Assembly: GCA_016208975.1 (NCBI GenBank)
Contig: JACQXA010000004.1
Location: forward strand, 1,737,015 to 1,801,014
Source of the DNA: Nitrospinota bacterium
Lineage (GTDB): Bacteria > Nitrospinota_A > UBA7883 > JACRLM01
Direction of reading: 5' to 3'
DNA: 64,000 bases
In this document: positions 26,204 through 35,285 of the stretch, piece after piece
Layout of the letters: every line of letters begins with the position of its first letter
Numbering within the stretch: position 1 is the first letter of the stretch
Translations under genes and position numbers: made by a program
Notes under the pieces: model-generated
Database searches by the model: none
Seen by the model: the letters and a program-made list of their open reading frames with translations, nothing else
What the model was told of the DNA's origin: nothing

Positions 26204-26937
26204 AAGCCTTTTTCGAATCCCTCGAGTTTCTAACCGTTATCCCCATCCCTTCTTCGTTGCGCGGAGGGGAGGGGGGATTGGGCCGGCTCGCGCCATGGTT
26301 CCCGCTAACGGGGCTTTTCATCGGGCTGATGGCTGTGGCGCTTAATTACGGCGCCACAAGCTTCCTGCCCCTTCTGCCCTCGGTGGCGATAACGGTTCTC
26401 TTCCTTTCGTGGATTTCCGGAGGACTGCACATGGACGGGCTGTCCGACACCGCCGACGGATTTTTAAGCGGAGCCGGGCGTGAACGGATAGTGGAAATAA
26501 TGAAAGACAGCCGCGCCGGGGCCATGGGCGTTTTCGCCGTGGCCAGCGTGGTTCTGCTGAAAACCTGCGCGCTGGCTTCCGTTGCTCCGGCGCATGGGGC
26601 CGTGGCGGTGTTGTTGACACCGGTGGCTGGGCGTTGCGCCATGCTTTACGCGGTTGCCACCCAGCCGTATGTGTCCGGCCCAGGCGGGTTGGGGCACGCG
26701 TTGAACGCCGGCTATGGGAAAAGCCGCGCGCTGTGGGCCGTGGCCGCTCTGGCCGTAGCAGGACTTGCTGGTGTTGGATTATGGGGGCTCAGCTGGGCGG
26801 TGACTGTGTTAGTTGTGGTTTTATTGTTCGCAAGGTGGTGCGCAAAAAAGATCGGTGGCATGACCGGCGACAATTACGGCGCCCTGTGCGAGATATCGGA
26901 GACCGTATCCCTGCTTTTCTTCTCCGCGATGGTGTAG
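26200..26937 (+). CDS. cobS: Cobalamin synthase (adenosylcobinamide-GDP ribazoletransferase)
   Basis: A 245-residue polytopic membrane enzyme that condenses adenosylcobinamide-GDP with alpha-ribazole (phosphate). The characteristic acidic motif GLHMDGLSDTADGF and the following DSRAGAMGVF segment, needed for metal-dependent transfer, are present. The ATG at 26200 overlaps the cobT stop (ATGA). Several hydrophobic segments agree with an inner-membrane location. Confidence 0.94.
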   Translation: MKAFFESLEFLTVIPIPSSLRGGEGGLGRLAPWFPLTGLFIGLMAVALNYGATSFLPLLPSVAITVLFLSWISGGLHMDGLSDTADGFLSGAGRERIVEIMKDSRAGAMGVFAVASVVLLKTCALASVAPAHGAVAVLLTPVAGRCAMLYAVATQPYVSGPGGLGHALNAGYGKSRALWAVAALAVAGLAGVGLWGLSWAVTVLVVVLLFARWCAKKIGGMTGDNYGALCEISETVSLLFFSAMV

Positions 26938-26941
26938 GAAA

Positions 26942-28012
26942 ATGGTGAACAGCTCTTTCGGCCATGGCGGCGACATCAACAGGTACTCGCAGGAGTCCGG
27001 CCTGCGTCCATCGGAGATTCTGGATTTTTCCGCCAGCATAAACCCGCTGGGTCCGCCCCATTGGTTTAAAAACGTTATCGAAGAAACATTGCCGGAATTG
27101 TCCAGGTATCCCGATCCGTTCTGTTCGGTCTTTATCCGGGCGGCGGGGGAGGCGTTGGAGGTTCCTGAAAGCCAGGTTGTTCCCGGGAACGGCGCCACCG
27201 AGCTACTGCGCGCCATACCCATGGCCATTGCCGCGAAGCGGGGGGTGGTCCCCGTTCCCGCCTATACCGATTATGAGAGGGCGTTGTCTCTGGCCCGGCT
27301 TCACGTGGAGATGGTTCCCTGCGACATGGGAAACGGATTCTCCCTGAACGTTGATGTACTGCGGAAGGTTATCAAGCCTGGCGACATGGTTTACATCGGC
27401 AGGCCCAACAACCCTACAGGCCACGCGCCAGATGGCGACATCATAAGGGAAGTGGCGATGGAATGCCCGGAGGCCGTGTTCGTGGTGGACGAGTCTTTCG
27501 GCGGGTTTGTGGATGGGTTCGACACCCTGATAAACCGCAGGCCGGACAACGTGATTGTGGTGGTGTCGCTCACCAAACTTTTCGCCGTGCCAGGGTTGAG
27601 GATAGGTTACCTTGTGGCCGGTGAGGCCATGGCTAAAAAGATAAGGGATTATGTTCCACCATGGTCGGTAAATTCCCTGGCCCAGGCAGTGGGCGCCAAG
27701 GCCATGAAAGACTTCGATTATATGGAGCGGTCCCGAAAATTTGTCCGTGAAAATCGTGAAAAGCTGGCGGGCGCGCTTTCGCGCATCCGGAGTCTTTATA
27801 TTTATCCAGCCGCCGCCAATTTCCTGCTGGGCCGCGTGGAAAAAGAGGGCGTTAACGCTACGGGTCTATATGCAAAACTTTTGCGGCGCGGAATCGCCAT
27901 CCGAGTGTGCGGGGATTTCAAGCGGCTTGATGATCGCCATTTCCGTGTGGCCGTGCGGGATGAGGCGGAAAATAGAAGGCTGGTCGCGGATCTTGGCGAG
28001 GCGTTGAGATGA
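26942..28012 (+). CDS. cobD: Threonine-phosphate decarboxylase-type PLP enzyme
   Basis: A 356-residue fold-type I PLP enzyme of the histidinol-phosphate aminotransferase/CobD group. It has the N-terminal FGHGGDINRYS of CobD proteins, the DESFGGFVDG loop and the PLP-Lys motif SLTKLFAVPGLRIGY. It should decarboxylate L-threonine O-3-phosphate to aminopropanol phosphate, the linker attached by CbiB, whose gene overlaps by 4 bp. Confidence 0.9.
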   Translation: MVNSSFGHGGDINRYSQESGLRPSEILDFSASINPLGPPHWFKNVIEETLPELSRYPDPFCSVFIRAAGEALEVPESQVVPGNGATELLRAIPMAIAAKRGVVPVPAYTDYERALSLARLHVEMVPCDMGNGFSLNVDVLRKVIKPGDMVYIGRPNNPTGHAPDGDIIREVAMECPEAVFVVDESFGGFVDGFDTLINRRPDNVIVVVSLTKLFAVPGLRIGYLVAGEAMAKKIRDYVPPWSVNSLAQAVGAKAMKDFDYMERSRKFVRENREKLAGALSRIRSLYIYPAAANFLLGRVEKEGVNATGLYAKLLRRGIAIRVCGDFKRLDDRHFRVAVRDEAENRRLVADLGEALR

Positions 28013-28965
28013 AACAAGGGCTGTACATCGCCGCCGCCCTGGCCATGGACGCGGCGTTGGGAGATCCCCGATGGGCGCCTCACCCGGTAAGGATCATCGG
28101 CAATCTGGCGGCAAAGCTGGAGGGGGCTACCCGCAAAGCAATCGGAAATCAAAAAACAGCCGGTGCGGTTACGGCCATCGCTATTGTTGGCGGCGCATGG
28201 TTTTTGTCGTGGGCTGTGGTGGCTGGGGCAAACAAGCTCTCTGTCTATATTGGCGCCGTAGCGTCGGTGTTCGTTATCTACACCACCATCGCCCTGCGGG
28301 ACCTTTCGGATCACGCCATGAGGGTTTACAAGGCCCTTTGCGCCGGGGATATGGAGAAGGCCAGGGGCGCAGTGGCCATGATCGTGGGGAGGGACACCGC
28401 CGATCTCAGCGAGGAAGACGTGGCCCGGGCGTGCGTGGAAAGCGTGGCCGAAAGCATGGTGGACGGCGTCACCGCCCCTATATTCTACGCGGCGCTGGGG
28501 GGCGCTCCGCTGGCGATGGCTTACAGGGCCGTGAACACGCTGGATTCCATTTTTGGCCACAAGGACGAAAAATACATCCGTTTCGGATGGGCCTCCGCCC
28601 GGCTGGACGACGCGGCCAATTACATCCCGTCAAGGCTTACGGCGCCCTTGGTGGCGCTGGCGGCCCTGATTTTGAGGATGGACGCTTCCGGCGCCATGAG
28701 AACATGGCGGAGAGATGCGCGTAAACACGAAAGCCCCAACTCGGGCCATGCCGAATCGGCGGTGGCCGGGGCGCTGGGTTTGCGGTTGGGAGGGACGCGA
28801 AGCTACGATGGTGTTGAAGCCCGCTCACCGTTTATCGGCGAAGCTATAAATCCGCTAACAAGGGAAAGCATCCCAATGGTGTTGAAACTGGTTAACGCCA
28901 CATCAGTTCTTTTCGCGGCCATGGTGATTGTTGTTTCAGTTTTAGCGGCGCGGCTACTGTTCTAA
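28009..28965 (+). CDS. cbiB: Adenosylcobinamide-phosphate synthase CbiB
   Basis: A 318-residue membrane protein that amidates adenosylcobyric acid with aminopropanol phosphate. Family features are MDAALGDPRWAPHPVR near the N-terminus, the central AESMVDGVTAPIFYAALGG and the FGWASARLDDAANYIPSR segment. It ends the first cobalamin operon. No clear terminator was seen in 28966-29037 before the second promoter. Confidence 0.94.
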   Translation: MKQGLYIAAALAMDAALGDPRWAPHPVRIIGNLAAKLEGATRKAIGNQKTAGAVTAIAIVGGAWFLSWAVVAGANKLSVYIGAVASVFVIYTTIALRDLSDHAMRVYKALCAGDMEKARGAVAMIVGRDTADLSEEDVARACVESVAESMVDGVTAPIFYAALGGAPLAMAYRAVNTLDSIFGHKDEKYIRFGWASARLDDAANYIPSRLTAPLVALAALILRMDASGAMRTWRRDARKHESPNSGHAESAVAGALGLRLGGTRSYDGVEARSPFIGEAINPLTRESIPMVLKLVNATSVLFAAMVIVVSVLAARLLF

Positions 28966-29037
28966 ATACAGCGCGTTCAAACTTTCAAGCGCAACCGGCT
29001 ATAAATTCAGGGGTTGCCTGAAAGCTCCAAAATCATG

Positions 29038-29065
29038 TTGAAAACAGGCCGCTGGTGGTTATACA
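29038..29065 (+). promoter_or_regulatory. Promoter of cobalamin operon 2
   Basis: TTGAAA (29038-29043) and TATACA (29060-29065) separated by 16 bp, about 7 bp before the expected transcript start and the riboswitch. Confidence 0.65.
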
Positions 29066-29071
29066 TTTAGC

Positions 29072-29235
29072 CTGTTAGCCGGTGGCCCTTTAGGGGCCGC
29101 TAAAAGGGAAGACGGTTAAAATCCGTCGCGGGTCCGCCGCTGTGACCGGGGACGAAAGCCCGAAAAAAAGCCACTGTTCGAGAGGACGGGAAGGCAGGGT
29201 GATTAGGACGAACCGGAAGCCAGAATACCTGCCGG
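29072..29235 (+). ncRNA. Cobalamin riboswitch 2
   Basis: A second B12 aptamer with the elements GGTGGCCC, AGGGAAGACGG with matching CCGTC, CCGCCGCTGTGACCGG and the B12 box GAAGCCAGAATACCTGCC (29216-29233). It controls the large bluB-cbi operon. Short CCCT (29256-29259) can pair with AGGG (29269-29272), part of the ribosome binding site of the short ORF at 29282, suggesting translational control. The rest of 28966-29361 holds no other gene. Confidence 0.92.
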
Positions 29236-29281
29236 CGAAGTTTGGGCAAGTTCAACCCTCGTGAATCAAGGGAGGCTGTCG

Positions 29282-29365
29282 GTGGATTTACGTCCGTCCT
29301 GTTTCTTTGGCGCCATTGGGCCGCGGAAAGCGGTTCCATCATTTTCCACGGCGCTGTCATCATGA
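29282..29365 (+). CDS. Short ORF overlapping the bluB start (possible leader peptide)
   Basis: A 27-codon ORF beginning GTG (VDLRPSCFFG) with a strong AAGGGAGG six bases upstream. Its TGA stop overlaps the bluB ATG in the coupling arrangement ATGA. bluB itself has no visible ribosome binding site, so translation may reach it through this ORF. The same layout occurs after riboswitch 1. Expression has not been shown. Confidence 0.45.
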   Translation: MDLRPSCFFGAIGPRKAVPSFSTALSS

Positions 29366-30069
29366 GCCACCGTTTTCCTGTTGAATGGCGCGAAGGCGTT
29401 TACCAGGCTATTGAAAGCAGGCGCGACATGCGCCATTTCAAGGGCGACGCCGTGGACGCCAACGCCCTGGCCAGGATTCTATCCGCCGCGCATCACGCCG
29501 GTTCCGTGGGGTTTATGCAACCGTGGAACTTCATAATCATCGAAGACATTTCCATCCGTGGCGCCGTGCGCGCCCACGTGGAAAAAGAGCGGATACGCGC
29601 CGCCTCGGCCTTTGAAGGCGCCCGCAAGGAAACCTACCTGGGGTTAAAGTTGGAGGGAATACTGGACGCGGCGGTGAACATCTGCGTCACTTGCGACCGG
29701 GAGCGCTCCGGCCCGGCGGTGCTTGGCAGGAACACCATCCGCGACACCGACCTTTACAGCGTTTGCGCCGCCGTGCAGAACCTTTGGCTTGCGGCCCGCG
29801 CCGAGGGGCTGGGGGTGGGTTGGGTGAGCATACTTGAACCGGACGCTCTACGGGCGATTCTGGGCATACCGGAAAATATCCTGCCGGTGGCCTATCTGTG
29901 CGTGGGGCATGTGGAAAGCTTCCCGGAACGGCCAACGCTGGAAACATCGGGCTGGGCGCCAAGGATTCCGCTGGAGGAACTGGTGTTCAGCGACGTGTGG
30001 GGCCGCCCTTCCAACGGTGAGATGACAAACGCGTTGCGTCATTCGTGGAAGGAGCCGCGCCATGAATAA
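29362..30069 (+). CDS. bluB: 5,6-dimethylbenzimidazole synthase BluB
   Basis: A 235-residue flavin enzyme of the nitroreductase fold that breaks down reduced FMN with O2 to make dimethylbenzimidazole, the lower base of B12. It has the BluB pattern RRDMRHFKGDAV, then HHAGSVGFMQPWNFIII and GVGWVSILEP. The ATG at 29362 fits the conserved N-terminus but lacks its own ribosome binding site; a longer TTG start at 29242 would begin beside the riboswitch and is unlikely. An O2-using enzyme inside a cobalt-early operon is notable. Confidence 0.9.
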   Translation: MSHRFPVEWREGVYQAIESRRDMRHFKGDAVDANALARILSAAHHAGSVGFMQPWNFIIIEDISIRGAVRAHVEKERIRAASAFEGARKETYLGLKLEGILDAAVNICVTCDRERSGPAVLGRNTIRDTDLYSVCAAVQNLWLAARAEGLGVGWVSILEPDALRAILGIPENILPVAYLCVGHVESFPERPTLETSGWAPRIPLEELVFSDVWGRPSNGEMTNALRHSWKEPRHE

Positions 30070-31444
30070 CGGATTTGCCGCGTTGCTTGTGGCGGGAACC
30101 AATAGCGGGGTGGGGAAGACCACCATATCCCTGGCCCTCACATCCTTGCTTTGCAGGCGGGGTATAAAGACGCGGACGTTCAAGGTGGGGCCGGATTTTC
30201 TGGATCCCACGTACCTTTCATTGGCGTCTGGACAGCCATGTTACAACCTGGACGGATGGATGGCCGGGGAGGATTACACCCGGCGGCTGTTCGCGGAGAA
30301 ATGCGAAGGGTTCGACGCGGCGGTGATAGAAGGTGTGATGGGGCTGTACGACGGCGCCTCGCCCGTTTCCATTGAAGGCGGTACGGCCCATACAGCGGCC
30401 ATCACCGGGGCGCCGGTGGCGCTGGTGATGGACGCCAAGGGGATGGGCGGCAGTGTGGCGGCGCTGGTGAAAGGTTATTGCGGGTTCACTCCCGGTGTGA
30501 ACGTTGCGGCGGTGATAGCCAACAATTGCGGGTCAACGCGGCATGGGGAGGTTTTAAGAGAAGCCCTGATGGCCGCTAACCTGCCGCCATTGGCCGGAGC
30601 CATACCCAGGGGGGCTTTCCCGCAGTTCTCCAGCAGGCATTTGGGGCTGGTAAGCGCCGACGGACGCGCCATTAACCGGGAAACGCTCGACCACATGGCC
30701 TCCGCCATCGAACAATATTGCGACGTGGAGCTTTTATTAAACCTGGGGCGGATGGCGCGGCCAAAGGTGGATGCGGATAAAAACCGGAAGCCGCCATTAA
30801 TCCGCAAAACCCGCATTGGCGTGGCGTTCGACGAGGCGTTTCATTTCTATTACGCCGACACCCTTGAAGGGCTGGAACAGCGCGGTTGCGAGATCGTAAA
30901 GTTCTCACCCGTGACGGACGCTCACCTGCCGGAGGGGCTAAGCGGGATTTATATCGGCGGGGGATACCCGGAAGAGTACGCTGAACGCCTTTCCTCAAAC
31001 CGGCCGATGCTGGAGGGTATCCGGGGTTTTAATGGGCCTATCTACGCCGAATGCGGGGGGCTGATGTACCTTTCGCGGGGAATTGTGGCGCTGGATGATA
31101 AACGGTATCCCATGGCTGGTCTTTTGCCTGCAGGCACGCGGATGAGGCAAGGCCGGAAGTCGCTGGGCTATGTGGAGGCGGAGCTGGCGGCGGACTCCGT
31201 TTTGGGCCGGGCCGGAGATGTTTTACGCGGCCACAGGTTCCACTATTCGGAACTGGATGGAGAAACGGCGCTGGATGACAACTGGATCCCGGCATATTCC
31301 ATCCGCGCCCGGGCGGGCCGGGCCGCAGAGACTGAAGGGTTTTCCCGCCCTGGTTTAATGGCAAGTTATGTCCACGCTCATCTGGCGTCCCATCCTTCCG
31401 TGATGGACTCTTTTATTAAGACATGTTCGGGGGAACAAAAATGA
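30062..31444 (+). CDS. cbiA: Cobyrinate a,c-diamide synthase CbiA
   Basis: A 460-residue glutamine-dependent amidotransferase that amidates the a and c side chains of cobyrinate using ATP. The N-terminal P-loop is GTNSGVGKTT and the C-terminal class I glutaminase domain has its nucleophilic Cys in YAECGGLMYLS and a late His in YVHAHLASHP. The start overlaps bluB by 8 bp and the stop overlaps cbiC by 4 bp. Confidence 0.95.
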   Translation: MNNGFAALLVAGTNSGVGKTTISLALTSLLCRRGIKTRTFKVGPDFLDPTYLSLASGQPCYNLDGWMAGEDYTRRLFAEKCEGFDAAVIEGVMGLYDGASPVSIEGGTAHTAAITGAPVALVMDAKGMGGSVAALVKGYCGFTPGVNVAAVIANNCGSTRHGEVLREALMAANLPPLAGAIPRGAFPQFSSRHLGLVSADGRAINRETLDHMASAIEQYCDVELLLNLGRMARPKVDADKNRKPPLIRKTRIGVAFDEAFHFYYADTLEGLEQRGCEIVKFSPVTDAHLPEGLSGIYIGGGYPEEYAERLSSNRPMLEGIRGFNGPIYAECGGLMYLSRGIVALDDKRYPMAGLLPAGTRMRQGRKSLGYVEAELAADSVLGRAGDVLRGHRFHYSELDGETALDDNWIPAYSIRARAGRAAETEGFSRPGLMASYVHAHLASHPSVMDSFIKTCSGEQK

Positions 31445-32154
31445 TTCAAGAAAACACCACCGGCGCCAGGAAAAAACGCGCGCTGATACACGCCTTGTAC
31501 GAGTCGCCCATAGGCCCGGAAGAGATAGAGGCCATGTCTTTCGCCGCCATAGACCGGGAGGCTCCGAGCCATAATTTCCCGCCGGATGAATGGCTGATAG
31601 CGCGGCGTATGATTCATACCACCGCCAACTTCACCCTCGCCGGGGCGCTCCGTTTTTCGAAGGACGCCATATGTTCGGCTGTTAAGGCGTTGCGGGCCGG
31701 GGCGGCGATATACTCCGACTCCAACATGATAAAAAGCGGCGTGTCGGTGGCGCGGCTTCAATCGGTGAACGCAAATTACACGAAAGAAAAAATAGTTTGC
31801 CACGTGGCGGACGCGGACGTGGCGGCGGAGTCGAAAAATACAGGCCTGCCCCGCTCCCTTTTCGCCGCGCGCAAGGCGAAGGATATATTGAACGGCGGCG
31901 TGGCTCTTTTTGGGAACGCGCCGGTGGCGCTGATGGAGCTAAACAGGCTGATCCTGGAGGAAGGGGTAAGGCCCGCGCTGGTGGTGGCCATGCCCGTGGG
32001 GTTTGTGCACGTGGTGGAGAGCAAGGAAGAGCTTATGTCGCTGGGCGTTCCATATATTGCCCTGGAAGGTAGATTGGGGGGGAGCCCGCTGGCGGTGAGC
32101 GTAATCCACTCCCTATGCGCGCTGGCGGTGGCTGATAAGGAGGTGGCAAATTGA
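31441..32154 (+). CDS. cbiC: Cobalt-precorrin-8 methylmutase CbiC
   Basis: A 237-residue enzyme that moves the C11 methyl group to C12, giving cobyrinate. Typical family segments are RMIHTTANFTLAGALRFS, the IYSDSNMIKSGV strand and the FGNAPVALMEL and PVGFVHVVESKE stretches; the catalytic His is in MIHTT. It overlaps cbiA and cbiX by 4 bp each. Confidence 0.94.
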   Translation: MIQENTTGARKKRALIHALYESPIGPEEIEAMSFAAIDREAPSHNFPPDEWLIARRMIHTTANFTLAGALRFSKDAICSAVKALRAGAAIYSDSNMIKSGVSVARLQSVNANYTKEKIVCHVADADVAAESKNTGLPRSLFAARKAKDILNGGVALFGNAPVALMELNRLILEEGVRPALVVAMPVGFVHVVESKEELMSLGVPYIALEGRLGGSPLAVSVIHSLCALAVADKEVAN

Positions 32155-32672
32155 ACGCGAATAATAAACAGGCGGTGATACTGATGGGGCATGGAAGCCG
32201 GGTGCCCGGCGCCGCCAACGGCATGGAGAAGGTCGCCCAGGCGTTAACCCAAAGCGGCGCCTACCACATGGTGGAGACCTGCTACATGTCCCGGCTTGGG
32301 CCACATTTCCCCGAAACGGTGGAAAAATGCGTGACAGGCGGAGCCAAGGTTGTTTCGCTTATCCCCTATTTCCTGCACATGGGTCTGCATACGCGGCTGG
32401 ACATCCCGGAGATGATGAAGACGGAAGCGGCCAGGTATCCCGGCGTGAAGATAATCTTCGGCGAATGCATAGGGTTCGACGAGCTGATGATAGAGATAGT
32501 GAAAAAACGGGTGGAAGCCTCGTGGAAGCTTGCCGATGTGCGCGACATGGTTTTGGAGCCGCGCGAAAAATTCCCCCTTCCGCCAGGAGACTTGGAGTTT
32601 GTGCCCATGACCCCGGAGATGGCAGAAAAATTCCGGGAAGGAGGGCGTTGCGGCCATGACCATCATCACTAA
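32151..32672 (+). CDS. cbiX: Sirohydrochlorin cobaltochelatase, CbiX type
   Basis: A 173-residue chelatase that inserts cobalt into sirohydrochlorin, the entry step of the cobalt-early route. The metal-site His is in ILMGHGSRVPG, and LHTRLDIPEM carries the second. It uses a TTG start overlapping the cbiC stop, supported by AAGGAGG seven bases upstream. The C-terminal tail CGHDHHH is a likely cobalt-handling extension. The gene overlaps cbiM by 17 bp, linking import and insertion of cobalt. Confidence 0.9.
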   Translation: MNANNKQAVILMGHGSRVPGAANGMEKVAQALTQSGAYHMVETCYMSRLGPHFPETVEKCVTGGAKVVSLIPYFLHMGLHTRLDIPEMMKTEAARYPGVKIIFGECIGFDELMIEIVKKRVEASWKLADVRDMVLEPREKFPLPPGDLEFVPMTPEMAEKFREGGRCGHDHHH

Positions 32673-33405
32673 AAGAGTTACAGCCATCGCGGGGATTGCG
32701 GCGCTGATAGTGGCCGCCGCGCCGGATCCCGCCTATGCCATGCACATTTCCGACGGCGTACTGCCCGCCGGATGGGCGGTTTTCTGGTGGGCGCTGGCGG
32801 CGCCTCTGGTGGCGTGGAGCGCCAAGGCGCTGGAGGCGAAAAACGGCGGCGTTTCGGAAAAACCTTTCGTGGGCCTGGTGGGATCTGCGGTTTTCATCAT
32901 TTCGCTGATGCCTATCCCCGTGCCGGTGGCCGGTTCCTGTTCGCATCCTTGCGGCGTCGGCCTTGCGGCGTTGTTGATCGGGCCCAGGCGCGTTGTCGCT
33001 ATCTCGGCGGTGGCGCTCGCCCTGCAAGCGGTTTTTCTGGCCCACGGGGGGTTGACCACCCTTGGGGCCAATATCATGTCCATGGGCGTGGCTGGGGCTT
33101 TGGCCGGATACGCCACGTTCACGGTGGCGCGGAAACTTGGCGCGCCAGCGGTTGCGGGAGCGTTCATGGCTGGGCTTGTTTCAGATTGGGCCACTTACTC
33201 CTTCACATCGCTGGAGCTGGCGTCGGGGCTGACTATTGACGGCTCCATCCTGCCCATGTTCGGGGCCATCATGGCGGCGTTTTCTCCCACGCAAATACCC
33301 CTCGGGATTTTAGAGGGGTTTGTAACCGCCGGAGCGTACCGGTTTGTCATGGAGCGGAGGCCGGAGTTGCTACCGGCCATGAGAGGCGCGGGAGAGCGGG
33401 CATGA
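32656..33405 (+). CDS. cbiM: Cobalt ECF transporter S component CbiM
   Basis: A 249-residue membrane substrate-binding component of the cobalt ECF transporter. CbiM proteins bind Co(II) with their N-terminal Met-His-Ile; here that MHISDG sequence is internal, right after a signal peptide ending AYA, so signal cleavage would create the metal-binding N-terminus. The later SCSHPCGVGLAALLIG and ANIMSMGVAG segments match the family. Confidence 0.93.
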   Translation: MTIITKRVTAIAGIAALIVAAAPDPAYAMHISDGVLPAGWAVFWWALAAPLVAWSAKALEAKNGGVSEKPFVGLVGSAVFIISLMPIPVPVAGSCSHPCGVGLAALLIGPRRVVAISAVALALQAVFLAHGGLTTLGANIMSMGVAGALAGYATFTVARKLGAPAVAGAFMAGLVSDWATYSFTSLELASGLTIDGSILPMFGAIMAAFSPTQIPLGILEGFVTAGAYRFVMERRPELLPAMRGAGERA

Positions 33406-33650
33406 AAACACTTATGGAACCCTATCTTTCCATGGCGATGGCCAATACATGGGAAGGGGTGGACAAAACCGTAGTCGAAAAATTCGCCGCCCAGTCTGGC
33501 AGGGAGCCCTTTGTCATATTCTCCTGGGTGGATGGCGACATATTACTGCTGATGTTCCTTCTTGCCGGCGTTACCGCCGGATTCATATCCGGTTACTATT
33601 ACCGGGAACTGTTCCCGGCGAAAAAAAGCGAGACATCCCGTGACGCATGA
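33402..33650 (+). CDS. cbiN: Small CbiN-like transporter subunit
   Basis: An 82-residue protein with one clear transmembrane helix (about residues 48-68) and an extracytoplasmic N-terminal part. It overlaps cbiM by 4 bp and precedes cbiQ, the usual place of CbiN or similar small helper subunits. Sequence alone gives weak support, so the name rests mainly on order and topology. Confidence 0.6.
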   Translation: MKTLMEPYLSMAMANTWEGVDKTVVEKFAAQSGREPFVIFSWVDGDILLLMFLLAGVTAGFISGYYYRELFPAKKSETSRDA

Positions 33651-33651
33651 C

Positions 33652-34413
33652 ATGTGGCGGGAAGGGGGCGCGGAACCCGAGGCATCCAGCAAGGTTGATC
33701 CCCGCGTGGGCCTGCTTCTTTCAGCCATCGCCATTTTCAGCGTCACCGCTTCGGCATCCGCGGCGTTCCCCCTGGCCTGCATGGCCATGTCGTGGGCGGC
33801 TCTCATATACATGGGCGCCAGGGTGAAAAAAACGCTCGCCGTAATGGCGGGCCCGCTGGCAATGGGAGCTATGGCGTTAGCGCTTCAATCGTTCATGTCC
33901 GGCTCAACGCCGCTATGGGGTATGGAGATTTCCGGTTTGCCGCTTACAATTAAGGCCGAAGGGGTCCGGGCGGGAGTCTTGACCGCCTCACGCATAGCCG
34001 GAGGCGTTTCGGTTTTCGCGCTACTTTGCCACGCCGCGCCAGCGCGGAAAATATTGGCCGCATGCCGCTGGCTTGGAGCCCCCCAGGCGCTGGTGGAGCT
34101 GGCCAACACAATGGTAAGGCAGGTTTTCAGCCTGCTGGACATGGCGAGGGACATGGCCATGGCGCAGAAAGCGCGGCTGGGCTACGCGGGCAGGCGCAGG
34201 GCTTTGACGTCCGCCGGGGCGTTGAGCGGCGCGGTATTGTTAAGGGCCGTGACCCGGGCGGAAAACGCCCACCTGGCGATGATGGCAAGGGGCTATAACG
34301 GCAGTATGCCGCTACCAGCTCTCAATCCGCTGGGCGCGAGGCAATGGATAACCTTGGCGTCGGGTGTTGCGGCCATCGCGGTTTCCTTCATATTGCTGGG
34401 AGGCGTGGCTTGA
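33652..34413 (+). CDS. cbiQ: Cobalt ECF transporter T component CbiQ
   Basis: A 253-residue transmembrane coupling subunit with several hydrophobic segments and the ARG motif region (NAHLAMMARGYNG) that transmits ATPase movement. The ATG at 33652 follows the cbiN stop directly; a GTG at 33640 in the same frame is an alternative. Pairs with CbiO. Confidence 0.88.
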   Translation: MWREGGAEPEASSKVDPRVGLLLSAIAIFSVTASASAAFPLACMAMSWAALIYMGARVKKTLAVMAGPLAMGAMALALQSFMSGSTPLWGMEISGLPLTIKAEGVRAGVLTASRIAGGVSVFALLCHAAPARKILAACRWLGAPQALVELANTMVRQVFSLLDMARDMAMAQKARLGYAGRRRALTSAGALSGAVLLRAVTRAENAHLAMMARGYNGSMPLPALNPLGARQWITLASGVAAIAVSFILLGGVA

Positions 34414-34427
34414 AAAGCGGAGCGGCA

Positions 34428-35285
34428 ATGCAAGCCATAGGGCTTGGGTTCTCTTACGGCGACGGGCCGGACATCCTTCAAGGGCTGGATTTCCATCTGC
34501 CCCACGGAGGATTTACCGCCGTGCTGGGCGCCAACGGCTCGGGGAAAACCACTCTGTTGAAACTGCTGTCGGGGCTTGTCAGCCCCAAGAGCGGGGAAAT
34601 AATGTTGCGCGGCCAGCCCATGGGCTCCATATCCCATGAAAAAAGATACACCTCGGTGGGGCTGGTGTTCCAGAACCCGGACGACCAGCTTTTCGCCCTT
34701 ACCGTTGAGGAGGATGTGGCTTTCGGCCCCAGAAACATGGGGCTGGATGAATCCATGGCGCGGAAAAAAACCGTCGAGGCGTTGTGTCTTGTTGGCGCCG
34801 CGCATCTTGCGGACAGGCCGGTTTACGAGCTTAGCTTCGGGCAGAAAAAAAGAGTGGCCATAGCCGGGGCGCTGGCCATGGGCCCTTCCATCCTTTTGCT
34901 GGACGAACCCACCGCCGGGCTGGATCCTGCCGGGGAGCTGAACCTTATGCGCCTGCTGGGCGAACTTCACCGGGACCGGGGCGTGACGATAGTCATGGCC
35001 ACCCATTCGGTGGACCTGCTTCCGCTTTTCGCCGACCGGATTATGATCCTCGAAGAGGGACGGTTGATGAAAGACGCCCCAATAAAAAACGCGCTGGCGG
35101 ACGGGGGGCTCCTGGAACAGGCTGGTCTGCGCCTGCCGTATGTAACCCACCTGATGCGGGAACTTGAAACTAAAGACGGGCTGGAGATGGGAAGCCTGCC
35201 CCTTACCGTGGGGGAAGCCCGGCTCCGGATTCTGGATATCCTTGCCGGGAACGCTTCGAGCATAAAGGCGGTGGCGGACCGATGA
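34428..35285 (+). CDS. cbiO: Cobalt ECF transporter ATPase CbiO
   Basis: A 285-residue ABC ATPase that powers cobalt uptake. Walker A is GANGSGKTT, the Q-loop region is FQNPDDQLF, the signature is LSFGQKKRVAIAG and Walker B is ILLLDEPTAGLDP. The ATG at 34428 has GGAG seven bases upstream; a TTG at 34410 overlapping the cbiQ stop is also possible. Overlaps cbiD by 4 bp. Confidence 0.94.
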   Translation: MQAIGLGFSYGDGPDILQGLDFHLPHGGFTAVLGANGSGKTTLLKLLSGLVSPKSGEIMLRGQPMGSISHEKRYTSVGLVFQNPDDQLFALTVEEDVAFGPRNMGLDESMARKKTVEALCLVGAAHLADRPVYELSFGQKKRVAIAGALAMGPSILLLDEPTAGLDPAGELNLMRLLGELHRDRGVTIVMATHSVDLLPLFADRIMILEEGRLMKDAPIKNALADGGLLEQAGLRLPYVTHLMRELETKDGLEMGSLPLTVGEARLRILDILAGNASSIKAVADR

